The notes: generated from the sequence alone by a model not told the origin. 64,000 bases of DNA from Liolophura sinensis (GCF_032854445.1 NC_088302.1:27741080-27805079), one strand, 5' to 3'; counted from the first letter of the stretch, positions 44,815-58,799 are shown. Numbers and translations: made by a program.

Positions 44815-47800
44815 ATATACTTTTCACCCACTGTATCTTATGACAGCTTGTGTCTATAATATACACGCCTGAAGTAAGATGGACATCATTTATTTGAAAC
44901 CTGTTGCAATGGTCAAGGAAGCCTTTCCTTTAAATTTATATAGGAAATGTTTCTTGTTCATCAAACATCTAAAAAGATGAAAACAATATAGCCAGAGCTG
45001 CGTTAGTTGATACTAGCTTGCAATCATTGGCCTTGTTAACAAAGCATTGCCTGTCCTCCCGCGGCGTTAATTCGTGTACGTCATTTTTACGGCCACTGTT
45101 CTTTGCTAATGAATATGTTAGACAGTTCACGACAGGATGTGATTGTCGGAAGAAGTGACATAATTTCATGACATTTAACTGAGGGATGACAGCGCTGGCA
45201 GTGGCTCTGCACAACCACAGATGATTATGTGGTGCCATCATAGTCTATTAGGTGAACAGCACATTTCACTAGACATCTTGTTACGTTTTTGCACAGACTA
45301 AAATTTGCCCAACCATAATTTGTAACAATTACATGTTAACTATATACTTTCAATTATCGTATATTTTGCTTAAAAGTTCTAGAGCAAAAAGTTAATTGCT
45401 TTAAGGTGAGCAATTAGAAAAATTAGCAAAAATGCGCAATCTAGAAATGTCGGTAATTTTTATGAAAGTGTGTAACAATACATGTAATATTTTGACACTT
45501 CACGCGAATCACTTGGTATATTTGGTAACAAATACAAGTATTTAAGGATTCATTGGGAGAATTTTTGCAAACCAATCCATTTGTTATCAGTTTACCCATG
45601 AAACCATCGATTACGAACTTGTAAACAGCAATGAAATAAATAAATAAGCTACATACTCATGAGCTGACAAGCATTGCATGTGTAGACTCTATATTGGAAA
45701 AGCATGCAACGTGGTCATGAAGCGACGTTATACGTTACATTTAGCTGTGAGATAAATGCGTTTTCAATGAATTATTCACATAATATTCTCCATTTTCAGA
45801 GGCGGACAGATCTAATGCAAAGCTATTGTATGCTACAGCAAGTCACGTGACCTATTTAATACACGAAGCTCACTCTCTATATCTCCTTCCCAGTGTAGTA
45901 AAAACTAACGGTGTGCAGATTTCTCCATATGCTGTATATAAATTATGAATGCTTTTGTCGACCGTTTCGTATTAACTCCCTTCAGGGGAACTGACACTCG
46001 ATCGCAAGGAGTCAATCCTTCGTGTTTGTTATCGTAACACGGAGTATGATAGATAGTGATTTTGTCCTGCAGAGGTTAGCGTCTTTGCCGTATGGAGCCG
46101 CTTCAACTCGAATACCCACCCAGTCAATGCTAGCCCTTTGTCCCCTTCCCTTTATACAAGGGAAAAACGGCTTGTAAATCACGGTGCCATTTGCTAACCG
46201 GTCGTGTCTTGAACCAATCGGTGTCCCACGTGAAAGTAATTAGGGTTTAACGGATAAAGTCCTGAAGGATTTTGTCTGTGATTACATTTCTTGTTCCCAC
46301 CGAGACAAGATGAACGTGTTTTACATTTATCAAAACACACAACGCCTTAAAGGAACCCTGCTAGAAGGCCCTTTCCTCTCCTTTGGGGGGTCAAAACCTA
46401 CGGAAAATAATTAAATTTTTAAAATCTTATTCGGGGCCAGCTAATTACGTTTGCCACGTCTTATTCCCTAGTGAAATCCAGTGTTCGAAGTTACCGTAGG
46501 CTGGCCTTCATGGCCAAACTGCGATAAAACTCTGGCTGACCAGTGCAAAATTTAAGTTTTTCTTTCTTATGCGTAGGCATCTTCAGTGTTGACTGACTTA
46601 ATATAGAATGCTCCAGCACAAGTGTGGGTTTTTTGTCACCATGAAATGCAATTCTCTTCTAAGAACATTCACTATGTGATTAATTTTTTTGAGAAAACAC
46701 CAGACAATCAGAAAAATGTTGATGAGCACCACGTTGCTTTTGCCCATGCATATTTGTTAGTCATCCCGAAATCACTCCTTTCACTCCAGAATTTTTCTCA
46801 CATAATTTCATCTGTATTAACTCAAGAAAATAGCAGACAGGCGCATGGCTTAGTCGCTTTGTTATTTCCAGAGGATTTGGTGTACTTATCTTGCTATAAT
46901 AAAAAATAAATTAAACTGATATTAAACAGGTGGTCAACATTGCTTTTTACTTGAAAATATAAGATACCTAGACAACTTCCTGATTCAAGGTAATCCGATA
47001 AAAATGCTGTTTGTTTCTGAGAGTAACATCTTAGAGTAAAGGTAATGAATGACTGCGCGGCAGACCAACCAGATTAATAGTTTAGATATATAAAGCATGA
47101 TATTTTGTAGAGGAAGATGCTTAACTCCTTGCTGTATTAAAGTAATTGAGGTAGGAATAAAGCGTTATATTCAAAATGCAGCAATAGACAGTGATTATTT
47201 CAAGATTTTAAAACTTTTGCTTGCTGCAGACAAAGCGTCCTGTGGACTAAATTTCATTTTAGAGAAGAACCCGTCAAATATTCGGATATGCTTTAGGGCC
47301 AATTCACACGTGCTTGCGTAAATGAAAAAATAAAAGTAAAAAATTGGAAGAAAAGACAAACTAGGTCGGGGAAAGGTTCAATTCTGTTGGACATAAAACA
47401 CCACGAGTTTCCCCCCAGTTCCGCCAGGTTTCTGTCCACAATAATGCTGGAGATTTTTGTAATAATATGGAGCTACATAAGTGCAAGCTATTATATAATA
47501 TGCACGTGGGTTAAGTTTTGGGAGTTATGACACCTCTACTGCGCAAATGCAAAGAGGGCGACCTTTTCATCGCACATTGCATATGATGCCGATTTACTCC
47601 ATTACTCTTCTTAGCAGTGAAATTAAAGGAGCTGTACAGTAGACATGCTTCTGTTCTTATCATGTGTGTTTTTTGTTGTTTTTTTTTACAACTATAATAT
47701 CTCTTCTATCGTACCTCAATTCATCCGCACAGCATTCAACAAACGTTTTTCACTTTATTACTAAATCTTATTTTTGGTGTACACCACACCAGTGGGAGAT

Positions 47801-48880
47801 GCTGTGAAAACGCTTCTTAGTGCACGAAGTAAGACACATAAGTCATACAGATGGAAGACAAATGATCTTCAACGAGCTTCATGTAAGCCCACATAAAACT
47901 TTTCATGACATTTATGAAAAGTAAATATTCATGTGACATGTGAAATTGTATCTTGCTGGAAAACAAAGCTTACAGCTCAGAGCAAACCCTTAGTTTGATT
48001 GGAAGTTCATCTAAAATGATTAACAAGAAACTTTAGTCCGTTTAGTTTGTCCATGGTCTGAAATATGTGTTATTAACTAAAACGTTACAATGACTAACCC
48101 TTTCACCTAATAACATAGTTCTGCAATTTATGGTTTCACGCGTCTACAGTTTTTTTTTTTTGCACAGTCAAAAAAAAGTTATCTATTTTCTGATTTAACC
48201 ATATGAAACAGACATTTTGTCTAAGTACACCAGTTCAGATTGCTCTAAACGAATGTTGAAGCTAATGGAATATTTGGAATCAATCTCATGAGGGAAGGCC
48301 AAGCTCGACGTCTTAATATACTAAGTATCGCTTTGAAAATGATTTCTCTTGATTCTGTTATCCATTTGACAAGGTGATCTATTCAAAACGCCTAAAATAT
48401 AGTATTAACCTTTTTTCCTTCAGCTGGAGGCGGATACTAATCAGCTCAGCATTGAATTGAACTCATAGAACTTGCTGAAGGTGTCATTCCAGTGAAGTCC
48501 AGTTATCTGTAATCCCGAAGTTGATCTCCCGTTTTCAATACCGACAGCCTTTCTGCAGTGATCGCTTTTTCCTGCCATGAACCCTCTCGAGTTAAAGTTA
48601 AATCGGATTGAGAGGTGTATTAAGCTGATCAATGGCGACTTTGGTCATGGATCCAACAGAATAATGAGCTTATCATGCGGTATGCGACTGTCTATGACCT
48701 TACACTTAAGTCAATATAAGGTTACGCCTCACATTATGCCTGTGTTATATGGCTATCAAACTGATAAAAGTCCATTGTATGATTGGATGATGGCACAAAA
48801 GCTGTACGAACGGTGGTTTCCTTTGCTTAACTCCTTACTAATCCTGTAGAGACTAACGAGTTACCAGAACTAAATATGTC
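44815..48880. other. No gene recognised
   Basis: Open frames at + 46622-46909, + 47097-47321 and + 48577-48849 show no known domain. A worn SINE-like scrap lies at 47404-47480 (gagtttccccccagttccgc, ataatgctgg). Confidence 0.45.
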
Positions 48881-48924
48881 TTGAGGAATCAAAAAACACT
48901 GAACATGTTGATTGCATTTGGCGT

Positions 48925-49775
48925 TTGTTCATTACAGCAAAACTACGATATCACCGTCAGAGCTCTGGGGAAAACTGTGGGAATACTCCCTGTTCCTTTG
49001 AGGAAAAGTTTGCACAAAGTTGGTCTATGTGTACAACAAGTGACAAGGACAAGAAAGCGGTATGGGTTTCTGTGACATCTGATCCGAAAGGCAATTTGGT
49101 TTTTATAGATCTTCTAAACCCTGTCGTTAGACGGGATTGTACTTATACCCCACAGTGAGCTTGATGTCGAGGGTGGAAACGCCCGTCACACACCCTTCTC
49201 GAAATGCCGAGATGCCAGAGGTGCAGAAACGGCTAACGAAAGCTCTTTTCTTCTTCTTAACGACAACGATAGCTTCCTCGAGGCACATAAGGACGACTGT
49301 CTCGCGGGAAGAGGTGTCTATTTCAGCGTCAACCAAACCTTCGACTCCTGGTCAACGAGGAGGATAACGTTAGGATTATGTCCGTGTAGAAGGGATTTGA
49401 TTTGTCGGTCGTGTTAAAGAGGTTGGTTAGCGGCATCAACGAGATTGAAAAGAAGCTTACCTTTGTTCGACTGTCCCATCTGGCTTATCTGACCTTCTCC
49501 CTCAGCCATCTTGGCCCAACTTTCCGTGCCAGTGTCCAGGACAAGCTCCCCGAGGTGGAGACGTTGCACGAAATCATGGAGGTTTGAAAAAAACATATCC
49601 TTCAGGCGAGAGCAATCCACTCGGAAAAGTGGGAGAGTGCCGACAGAGTGCTCGACATCTCTAACGAGCGCCGCATGGGACCAAGAAAGGCGCAGGTTAT
49701 ACAGGAGCTAAGACGTGACACAGAACAGATCACGAAGATGGAAACTCTGCTTAGGGTTTTAACGACTAATAGGTT
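48925..49775 (+). pseudogene. Unrecognised coding-like segment, broken
   Basis: Composition shifts to higher GC and coding-like codons over about 850 bp. The best path uses one frame from 48925 (EEKFAQSWSMCTTSDKDKKA), another from about 49160 (ESSFLLLNDNDSFLEAHKDD) and the first frame again from 49402 (INEIEKKLTFVRLSHLAYL). The last part crosses one TGA at 49585-49587 and continues as a charged, helical stretch (ERRMGPRKAQVIQELRRDTE) to about 49770. I do not recognise the family. It could be a decayed retrocopy, a transposon protein, or real exons separated by tiny introns. Confidence 0.35.
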
Positions 49776-52700
49776 ACCAGCACTCATTTATACACTGTTA
49801 AGTGCAATGCTTGGTTAATGTTGCGTACTTCTATAAAAACAACATCGGAATTTATTTATTCCCTAGGATTATGTATATTCAACGCCGTGGTAGATTATCT
49901 ACATTCATAAATGAATATCCTAAAACCCGTTTCGTTTCACATTTGGTGAAAATGCCCCGGTGAATTCAAAATGGGCAAATTCGAAAAAAAAAATTCTTCT
50001 GTGTCTATATGCAAAGTTTTAAATAAATGTTTTTAAAGTAAACATACATGTACTTAATTTGTTTCTTCTATGGCCTTAAGCATGAGACTGCTCTTCAAGC
50101 TCAGCAAGCTCAGTAGATCGCTTCTCCCACATGACATGTATACCACAAGGTGTACAGTGCTATGTCCGATGGCAGTTCATTTATAGCGGGCATGAGCTGG
50201 ACTGCGGAGAGGGCACAGTCCGTCAAGATTCTGTTGAAAGAAGACAATATTCAGTAAGGAGATCTGTCTTAATGATATAAATGTTTTGTTTTTTTTAATC
50301 CAAGAGTTATAGCTGACATGGGCAGATTCATTTTACGCATTTTGGCTACTTTTACACCCATGATCTTTAAATTACAGGAATGTATCAAGATAAGCTGAGA
50401 AGCTTACTCCAGGCCTGTGTTTATAAAGATCTTGTCTGTCTTGTCTGCCATATATCATTCGCCGGAGTTTCATAATCAAAACAGTGGTTGCCTTTACACA
50501 AACTTCTTGAACACGTCCTTGAAAAGGTAACAAAACATCGGTCATTAAAACCATTTCATCTGAAACAAATAGCATCTTCAGTGTTTTTGCTGTCGTGTCG
50601 ACTGAGTGGTTGTGCGAAGTCTGATAAATAAGTGATAAGAGCGTGCGGGCGTCGTTACGTGATTACCCAGCTACAGTGTGTAATGAAGGCTTCCCGGCAC
50701 GCGAACTGTGGATAATAACAAAATAATAATAATAATAGAGAACGATGAGGAGAGAGTCAGCCTTTGGCTATGACAAGTAATCATAGCTGTTTTTGAAATT
50801 TTATGAAGCGTTTAGCGACAAACATAACTGAACATAATTTACTATTGCGTTTCAGGTAGTGTCAGTTTGCGAAAGGGATAATCGTGAATAACAATTGGTA
50901 GACCCATCATTTACATGGCCTTTTAAATCACTTCTCAAGTTCTTTTAACCGTTTTAACAGATATAAATATATGTCTATAATGCAATGCACTTTGTAATTT
51001 GACCAATTTTATTTTTATCATATGCCTTTAAAGGCACAGTACACTGTAAGTCCATCACGGTAAATTACGCCAGATCACAATTACGCTCATTTTGTCCTCT
51101 GTTAAGCACAGAATGTTTTTCTTTATTTCCAACAACAGATTCATTCAGTGCATCCGGCGTTTGGTCTAGCCGATTACTACCCGATTGATTTGCCAAATGT
51201 GGCGCTGAATCACCTACAAGGCGTGGAATTCTGCGTCATTTACATTTGTGGACAGTTTGTTAAATAACTTCGCTTTCAAGAAGACAGGAACAGTGTGAGC
51301 TACACGTGACTAATGCTCTGACCTGGGTATTAATTCTTCTAATCAGTGCTGTTGCAGTGGTTTGGGTTGGGTAGAGTGCAAACGTGAACTAATTAATTGT
51401 CTATAGCTTAATAACAAATTTGCCATACGTACAATGCCGGACGCTTGTTTGGATTCGTGTCCGACCCTCTGGAATGGTAATGATATAAAGCAGCGTGAAG
51501 AAACAGAGAGAGAGGAGAGGTCATCTGTACTGATCCATCCATCAGCACCACTGGACAGTCCGAAATGACGCAGGATCCGATCGCCAGCTTCTATCAGCCG
51601 CTTCAATGTGGTCATTTGTAAGCCCAGCCGATAATACCTCCTCCACCGCTTGATAATGGCGCTTTAATCGAACAGCCTCGAGGACGTGGATCAGTTCCAA
51701 GAAGTTGAAGTATCCGAGATTTAGGAGTCTAGGGAATGTACTTATTGATGTCATCGGGCGCTGTATCAAACACACAGTTTATTTACTCAGTGGATTATCC
51801 CAGATATGAGCACTCTTGATAGAGGTACCATGAGCCAAAAGCTGAAGTTGTCTTGGCCCACCCCCGGCAATATCCAACAAAACACAATGCCTATATATCC
51901 ACTTTTATTGCTTTAAATTTTGAAGGCATCCACAACATGAATTTCCACGAGTGTTATTGATGCCAGTGCATAGCTATAACTAAAGCCTTACAAAACATTG
52001 GTTTTCAACTTAAAATTCATTGATTTGTTGTATGTAAATATTATTTTTTGTTATTACACACACACAGGTGTATATAATGGGGTACCAGCGGTATTGATTT
52101 CATACAAGTCATTAAGCCAACAGAATAATTTTCTGAAATTGAATGTGTTGCTAAGAAGTTACTCACAAGTGTTAGTCTCACATACAGCGTATATTACCAT
52201 TTAATGAAATACGTGTAATTCTACCCATGTTCATTTTGAGTTAGTGTGCTGCACATGTGCGTTTATATGGCTGATTCGAAATAACATGAACACAAAATAT
52301 GGAAAAGCAGATGTGTTTTAGCCTATAATCCGCCTAATAAGAATTGAACTGCTTTAGAACATGGATGAAGTTAGTTAACCCGCTGTACCACATCATATGT
52401 GAGTTTACCTCGACCCTGCCAGTGTATTAAATTCTGCAAAGGCAAACTAAGTTAGCATGTCAGCACACGGAGAAAGTCGTGCCGCAGAGCAAATTATCAG
52501 TATATACCGGTAATACCATAGTAAATAAGATAATCTGTCGTGTTAATATTGACTTGTGTAAAATCATTCCTAACTGTCCTTGAGTCGTCATAGGCTATGT
52601 TATACATGCGGGCGCTGTGCCACCAAAACACCAGGATACACTCAACGATTTGTTTCATGCTCAGCCGTACTGTCTTATTTAATTACGGGCCCACGCTTTC

Positions 52701-55479
52701 CCAGCGGGACACTATTGAAATTATTATTATATTCTTAATCAGTTCTTAAGATTGCAATATTTCCAAAACTGGTAAAGATAAGAAAACGAAAATTTTTATT
52801 TTTAACAACGAACATTTGAAGCAAATTTCGACTTTTTGTGCTGTTTGGCCAGTCACGTGATGTAGCATCCATTTGTATTTTATTGAAAAGTTTAAAAAAT
52901 ATTCTTCTCCAGAACTGCGGCTATCGAAATGAAATTTTCATTAGCAGTTTCTAAGTGGGTGGCCCTACAAATATTCCAAAAATCCATGAGTTTGTTATGC
53001 AAATTTGGCTGTAACTGACGAATAAAACTTACTCAATAGTAGATCAACTCTAAGAGTTCCACAATTGTATCGAATAAAAACATTTCTGTGAATACGTTGG
53101 ATTATGAATTTGAAAGAATTTGTTCCTATTGAGTTGTGTTTTAACGCAATTCCAATGAACTTTCCAGAAATCGTTCGATATTTCTCCAGAATTTAAGATC
53201 CGAGCTTTATGCAAGATTGCATGAAACTTGTCACTGCAGTTTATCGTAGAAACGACCAACGTCTTTGCAACAAGGTATTCTTTCTGTCTTTTGTTCTCGG
53301 CTATCAACAGAAGATCAAAGCCGCCTGGTCTCTATGCCGGTTCTCAATACTAGTCCCATTGTAAATTATGCCTGGTAGTCCAGAGTTCAAATTTAGTGCA
53401 TTCCTTTACATTTTTTCGCGTTTTTCCTGCTTTTTCCGCTCTACTATTTCTTTTCAGCATACACCATATTTGTGCATAGCGTACAAAACTGATTCCCATA
53501 GTGGCTGTCTTCAACAGCTGTACCACTAGCCCAGCACTGCTAAGAACAGTATTCTTTTTTGCTTTTCACTAATCTTCACACAGGCCCCAATGTACATTTT
53601 ATGTAGCTGCCTGTGGTTCAAATCCAGTAAATTCGTGCCCATTTTTTTTTTTGGGTGGGGGGCGGGGGGTTCCTTGTTCCCATTGTCATGAACTTCACAG
53701 AAGTCAGGCTACCAGAAGCAGAAGTAGTAAAATATTAGTAGCGTGAACCCCAGCAACGCTATTGGATAACAGCTTTAATTATGCATAAGATTTAAATTTT
53801 CATGGAATTTGACAATTAAGCAGTATTAAAAAACATTTTGTTAAAGAACAACCTATCAAAGGTTGTGGGTCTTTTTCAGTCTTAACAACACACAATAGGA
53901 CGTATCCTATTCCGAGCTCGACATATCACGTCCTACACTATATATGAGTGTACGTTATAAATTGATATTTATTGAAAGTCCCTTTCCGTGGGGACATTAA
54001 GGCGATGATGGGCAAACTGCGTACAAATATCAGTAAAAGTATCAGCATAAGGGAATACTTAATTTATGTTTTCTGGTACCCGGCAGTAGGTACCAACATA
54101 ACAAGCGGGGTATTCACTGATGATATTGATGAGAGAGGGTTTATTGATAGAAAATTTACGAAACATTTAATGTAAGTTCCTTTGAAAGAAGCAAACCTAG
54201 AAAATGAGTGATGAATCTAATAGTATACGAAATTCCTTCGAGTTTCGTAATTTTTATATTGAATGAAGAGGAGTAAAAGATTTTTTTTAGCACATAACTC
54301 AGACAACCAAATGAAAAAAAAAACATTGAGACGCAAACAAACTGCAGCGTGGCTCTCAGGAAACACTCCTGGCGATAGCAACATGACTCCACTGCTCCAG
54401 GATAACTTACACTGTCATCTTTAATAATTTATACCGAACACAGCGAACTGTTCAGAAATGTGCAGAACAAAATAATATAAAACACGATGATTTATGTTAA
54501 GAAAACCAGAAAATGGGAAATCATGAGATAAGAGAGAACGAATTATGTTATTTACGTCATCGAGTTCTTTGTTTACCGTTTGGGAATTAGAAATTGTCTC
54601 TGTCAGCAGTATTCGAATACAGAGAAGTGCCTCCATCCCCAACAACGCAGTCTACAATGCCGTGCTGTATAAAATACAAGACTATAGAAATTATTTTCCA
54701 TGCAAGTACACCATTGTGTCGACACAGTGTGTCGAGATGGTATGTCTATTTCAGCGTCAGAAATATGATCATCTCTGTTCGATATGTTTAAAAATCCTGC
54801 ATACCGGTATCTTAATCAAAGGGACGTGTTAGATGTGAGCAGAGGTTCATTCTGTGTCAGGTGTGGTTTGCGACAAAGCTGTCTTCGACAAACTTTTGCT
54901 ATGACGTTTACCGTTGATAATATTTAAATCGAATTAAATGTCAATCTCGTCAATTCTGTTATTTCACTCCCTGTTCTTTAGAAATATGATTTATCTCTGT
55001 TTTCATCTGCCATTTTAGTCACAGTTTCATATTAACAAAAGCACTTCCACCAACCGCATCAGGAACGAAAATGCTACCACAATATTGTTCCTATGCTTTC
55101 AACCAATGGAATTATTGAGGGTATCATGCACCTAATTAGATAACAAAACTATGCCATGGATTCCTATCCCACACTTTGGACAAATATTCATTTATCTGAA
55201 TATGTTCTGATTTTAAATTGTTTCCTTTTTCTTTGGTATATGGCGAAAAGAAGAGGGCACCATCGGCTGCTGTATGACGAAAGAAAGGGATGACTGGAGT
55301 ATGACTAGAGTAGTTGATGTATTGTGACTATGTACAAGGCCATGCAACTATGATACCTATCATGATATATTCGGTGGCGATGTTTTCAACGTCTCATTTA
55401 GATATATGCCATTCTTTTAACAAAAGGGTGCGCAAAAGCGTGTAAAGAAAAACCATCACAAGAAACTAATCGGTTAGCA
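49776..55479. other. No gene firmly recognised
   Basis: Contains an exon-like minus-strand segment at 51540-51775, a G-rich run at 53653-53669 and otherwise AT-rich sequence. The minus-strand frame 53307-53050 shows no known domain. Confidence 0.45.
51556..51740 (-). CDS. Possible exon of an unrecognised gene
   Basis: The minus strand reads PRLLNLGYFNFLELIHVLEA then VRLKRHYQAVEEVLSAGL, with GC-rich third positions unlike the surroundings. A neighbouring frame (TTLKRLIEAGDRILRHFGLS) also looks coding, so a frameshift or an alternative border near 51600 is possible. No family assigned, and the borders are guesses. Confidence 0.28.
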
Positions 55480-55499
55480 AGCTGGTCAAATAGTCTCAT

Positions 55500-55860
55500 A
55501 ATCAAATCAATTAGTCCAACAAACAGATCTTTAATAAACCAGCCGTGATTAGCGCAACAATTAGTCTGTCAATCCACGTTTCAGTTTGTCAAACATGTAG
55601 TCCATCAACCAGCCAGTCAACCAGCCAGCCATACAGTCAAACAACGAGTCAACCAGCAGTAATAAATCAAGCAACCAGCAATATAGTCAGACAGCCAGTC
55701 CAACAATAAACCAGTCAGACTAATCAACAAATCTTTTGTCAAAACAATTAGTTCTTATTCAAGCAGTTAATTAGTCAGACGGCTAATTAACCACCAGTCA
55801 ATTAGTCAGACGAGTAATCCATAACAAAACAGTCAGTTAGTCAGTCATGTCAGCAAAATA
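55500..55860. repeat. Degenerate short repeat rich in cagtcaaccagc
   Basis: Many partial copies of agtcaaccagcca, cagtcagacagccagtc and attagtcagacg without a fixed period. It precedes the 34-bp array by about 130 bp. Confidence 0.75.
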
Positions 55861-55992
55861 GTTTATCACTTATAATGTATGTGTCCATATGTCCAAATAT
55901 GTTCATAGTCTTGTGATATCACCACTTCATAAACACATCCATCGCCAAAATGTAATCTACCGCACAGTCTATGTGGACCATTTTATTTCTTT

Positions 55993-57119
55993 GCGTTAAC
56001 ACCTACTAGGCGCCACACGGCATAGGGTGTTAACACCTACCAGGTACCACACGACATAGGGCGTTAACACCTACCAGGCACCACACGGCATAAGGCGTTA
56101 ACACCTACCAGACACCACACGGCATAGGGCGTTAACACCTACCCGGTACCACACGACATAGGGCGTTAACACCCACAAGGCTCCACACGACATAGGGCGT
56201 TAACACTTACCAGGCACCACACGGCATAGGGCGTTAACACCTACCAGGCGCCACAAGGCATAGGGCGTTAACACCCACACAGCATAGGGTGTTAACACCT
56301 ACCAGGCGCCACACGGCATAGGGCGTTAACACCTACCAGGCGCCACACGGCATTGGGCGATAACACCTCTTCAGGGACCACATGACATAGGGCGTTAACA
56401 CCTACCAGGGTACCACACGTCATAGGGCGTTAACACCTATCAGGCGCCACAAGGCATAGGGCGTTAACACCTACCAGGCACCACATGACATAGGGCCTTA
56501 ACACCTACAAGGCACCACACGGCATAGGGCCTTAACACCTACAAGGCACCACACGGCATAGGGCGTTAACACCTACCAGGCGCCACACGGCATAGGGCGA
56601 TAACACCTCTTCAGGCACCACACGACATAGGGTCTTAACATCTACAAGGCACCACACGGCATAGGGCGTTAACACCTACCAGGCGCCACACGGCATAGGG
56701 CGTTAACACCTCTTCAGGCACCACATAACATAGAGCCTTAACACCTACAAGGCACCACACGGCATAGGGCGATAACACCTACCAAGCGCCACACGGCATA
56801 GGGCGTTAACACCTACCAGGCGCCACACGGCATAGGGCGATAACACCTACCAGGCGCCACACGGCATAGGGCGATAACACCTCTTCAGGCACCACATGAC
56901 ATAGGGCCTTAACACCTACAAGGCACCACACGGTATAGGGCGTTAACACCTACCAGGCGCCACACGGCATAGGGCGATAACACCTCTTCAGGCACCACAT
57001 GACATAGGGCGTTAACACCTACAAGGTACCACACGGCATAGGGCGTTAACACCTACCAGGCGCCACACGGCATAGGGCGATAACACCTCTTTAGGCACCA
57101 CATGACATAGGGCTTTAAC
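55993..57119. repeat. 34-bp minisatellite, about 33 units, with 102-bp higher-order repeat
   Basis: The unit contains gcgttaacacctaccaggcg and ccacacggcatagg, 34 bp. Many units carry GTTAAC and GGCGCC palindromes. From about 56,590 three unit variants (cctcttcagg...catgacat, ctacaagg...cacggcat, ctaccagg...cacggcat) recur as a block of about 102 bp. Confidence 0.97.
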
Positions 57120-58251
57120 GGCAAATCCAGTTGATGCTGGCCAGAAAGAATCAGGTAGTCTTCATTGTTGATAAAGACAGATGGCGGCTGCTGTAACGTG
57201 GTGATTATATGGTCATCCATAACTTGCTGTGTCAGTCGAGATTAATTTACAGAAATGTGCCTTACTAAGGAATACCAGTGACAAACAGTTCAATCCAGGC
57301 AAAAGTCATTTATTGTGGCTTATTTTGTGTCACGTACATCTATGGTACAGGTGGTGTCTGTACCATTACATTTTACCTTAGTGAGATCTAAGAGTCGTTG
57401 TGAAAGCTCCAGACACCGGCAGATCTCCAAGACAACACGTTGGTAAAGAAATATGCGCAGTCTGAAAGGAACATTATCCTCGAAATGCATAAGCATAGAG
57501 TTTATTTTGACGCTCGTATTTCGCTGTATTCTGTTGGTGTTGTTAACAGTTTAATGCATTATCACTTAGGTACAAGTGTCATGTAATGATATTTAATCCC
57601 AATAAAGAGAAACCAGAGATGGTGACAAATAATGCGGTGGTCCGTTTAGCTTTCTGTGGCATTCGTTGAAAATTCCCTCCTGCTGTGTGAATTTTTAACA
57701 CTAGACTGAGTTGTGGTACATTCATTTCCTGACATTTCAGGTTTAAAATATGTACCACCTTAAACCTTGAATGGGAAATGCTCTTTGAAATCTAGTGCTT
57801 GACCAACATCAGCTTTTCCCTGTGGGGCGTTTTCAACTTCTTGCATTTTAGCGGTAGATTCTACAGTAGTGGGCTAAGCTTAATTCCTCTTCACTACTCT
57901 AATTCCTTCAAAAAGTGCCTTGGCAGAGGAAGGCTTTAAATAAATCAACTTGGGCTGATATATACAAAAGGAAAGCTAAATATAACCAGCTCAGAAGCCG
58001 ATATTTTTATAAGTATTCATCTGCTCACCACTATATTTTAGGTCTCTCTGCCATCTGCTGTTCATAACTTCTCAAGTCATGACTGAAAGTAGGATTTAAA
58101 AAAAAAACATCGGCGTAATTTAAAAAGTTATTCAAATAACACGGCCTACAAAGTAGAGCTTACATTTTGTACAAAGTAATATTAGGTGCGAACAAAAATC
58201 CGTAAAAATCGAATTAATGATACCTAAGACATACGATGTCTGCTTTTAAAT
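57120..58251. other. No gene recognised
   Basis: AT-rich spacer between two minisatellites. Nothing seen. Confidence 0.5.
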
Positions 58252-58795
58252 ATCTCCATGCCTTACAGTCTGCATGTACTGAATGCTGAAGCAGGGTCCC
58301 ATATCTCCATACCTTACAGTGTGCATGTGCTCAATGCCGAAGCAGTGTCTCGTATCACCATAAAATGGGAAGATCTGTCAACAGCCTGCGGATGGTCGTG
58401 GGTTTCCCCCCGGGCTATGCCTGGTTTCCTCCCACCATAATGCTGGCCGCCGTTGTATAACACCAATCAAATAAATAAATAAATCGTATCTCTTTGCCTT
58501 ACAGTGTGCATGTGCTAAATGCTGAAGCAGGGTCTCATATCTCTATGCCTTACAGTGTGCATGTGCTAAATGCTGAAACAGGGTCTCATATCTCTATGCC
58601 TTACAGTGTGCATTTACTGAATGTTGAAATGGGGTCTCGTATCTTCATGCCTTACAGTGTGCAAGTACTGAATGTTAAAGCAGGGTCTCATATCTCTATG
58701 CCTTACAGTGTGCATATGCTAAATGCTGAAGCAGGGTCTCATATTTCTATGCCTTACAGCGTGCATGTACTGAAGGCTGAAGAAGGGTCTCAATG
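58252..58795. repeat. 51-bp minisatellite, 8 units, split by a SINE
   Basis: The unit has atgccttacagtgtgcatgt and gctgaagcagggtctcatat, 51 bp. Two units lie before the SINE (58258, 58309), six after it (58495, 58546, 58597, 58648, 58699, 58750). As 51 is 17 codons, one frame (MPYSVHVLNAEAGSHIS) stays open through the array. Confidence 0.96.
58358..58485 (+). repeat. SINE, 5'-truncated, inside the 51-bp array
   Basis: Core and 3' end (tgggaagatctgtcaacagc to caccaatcaaataaataaat), lacking the gtgaaatattcttgagtacg segment. The array motif cgtatc occurs on both sides, consistent with a target duplication. Confidence 0.93.
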
Positions 58796-58799
58796 TACT

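Noticed and set aside
47404-47480. Another SINE copy
   Set aside because: Only two short core-like motifs remain; too worn to call as a feature.
55993-57119. CRISPR-like array
   Set aside because: The units are contiguous with no unique spacers, and the genome is eukaryotic.
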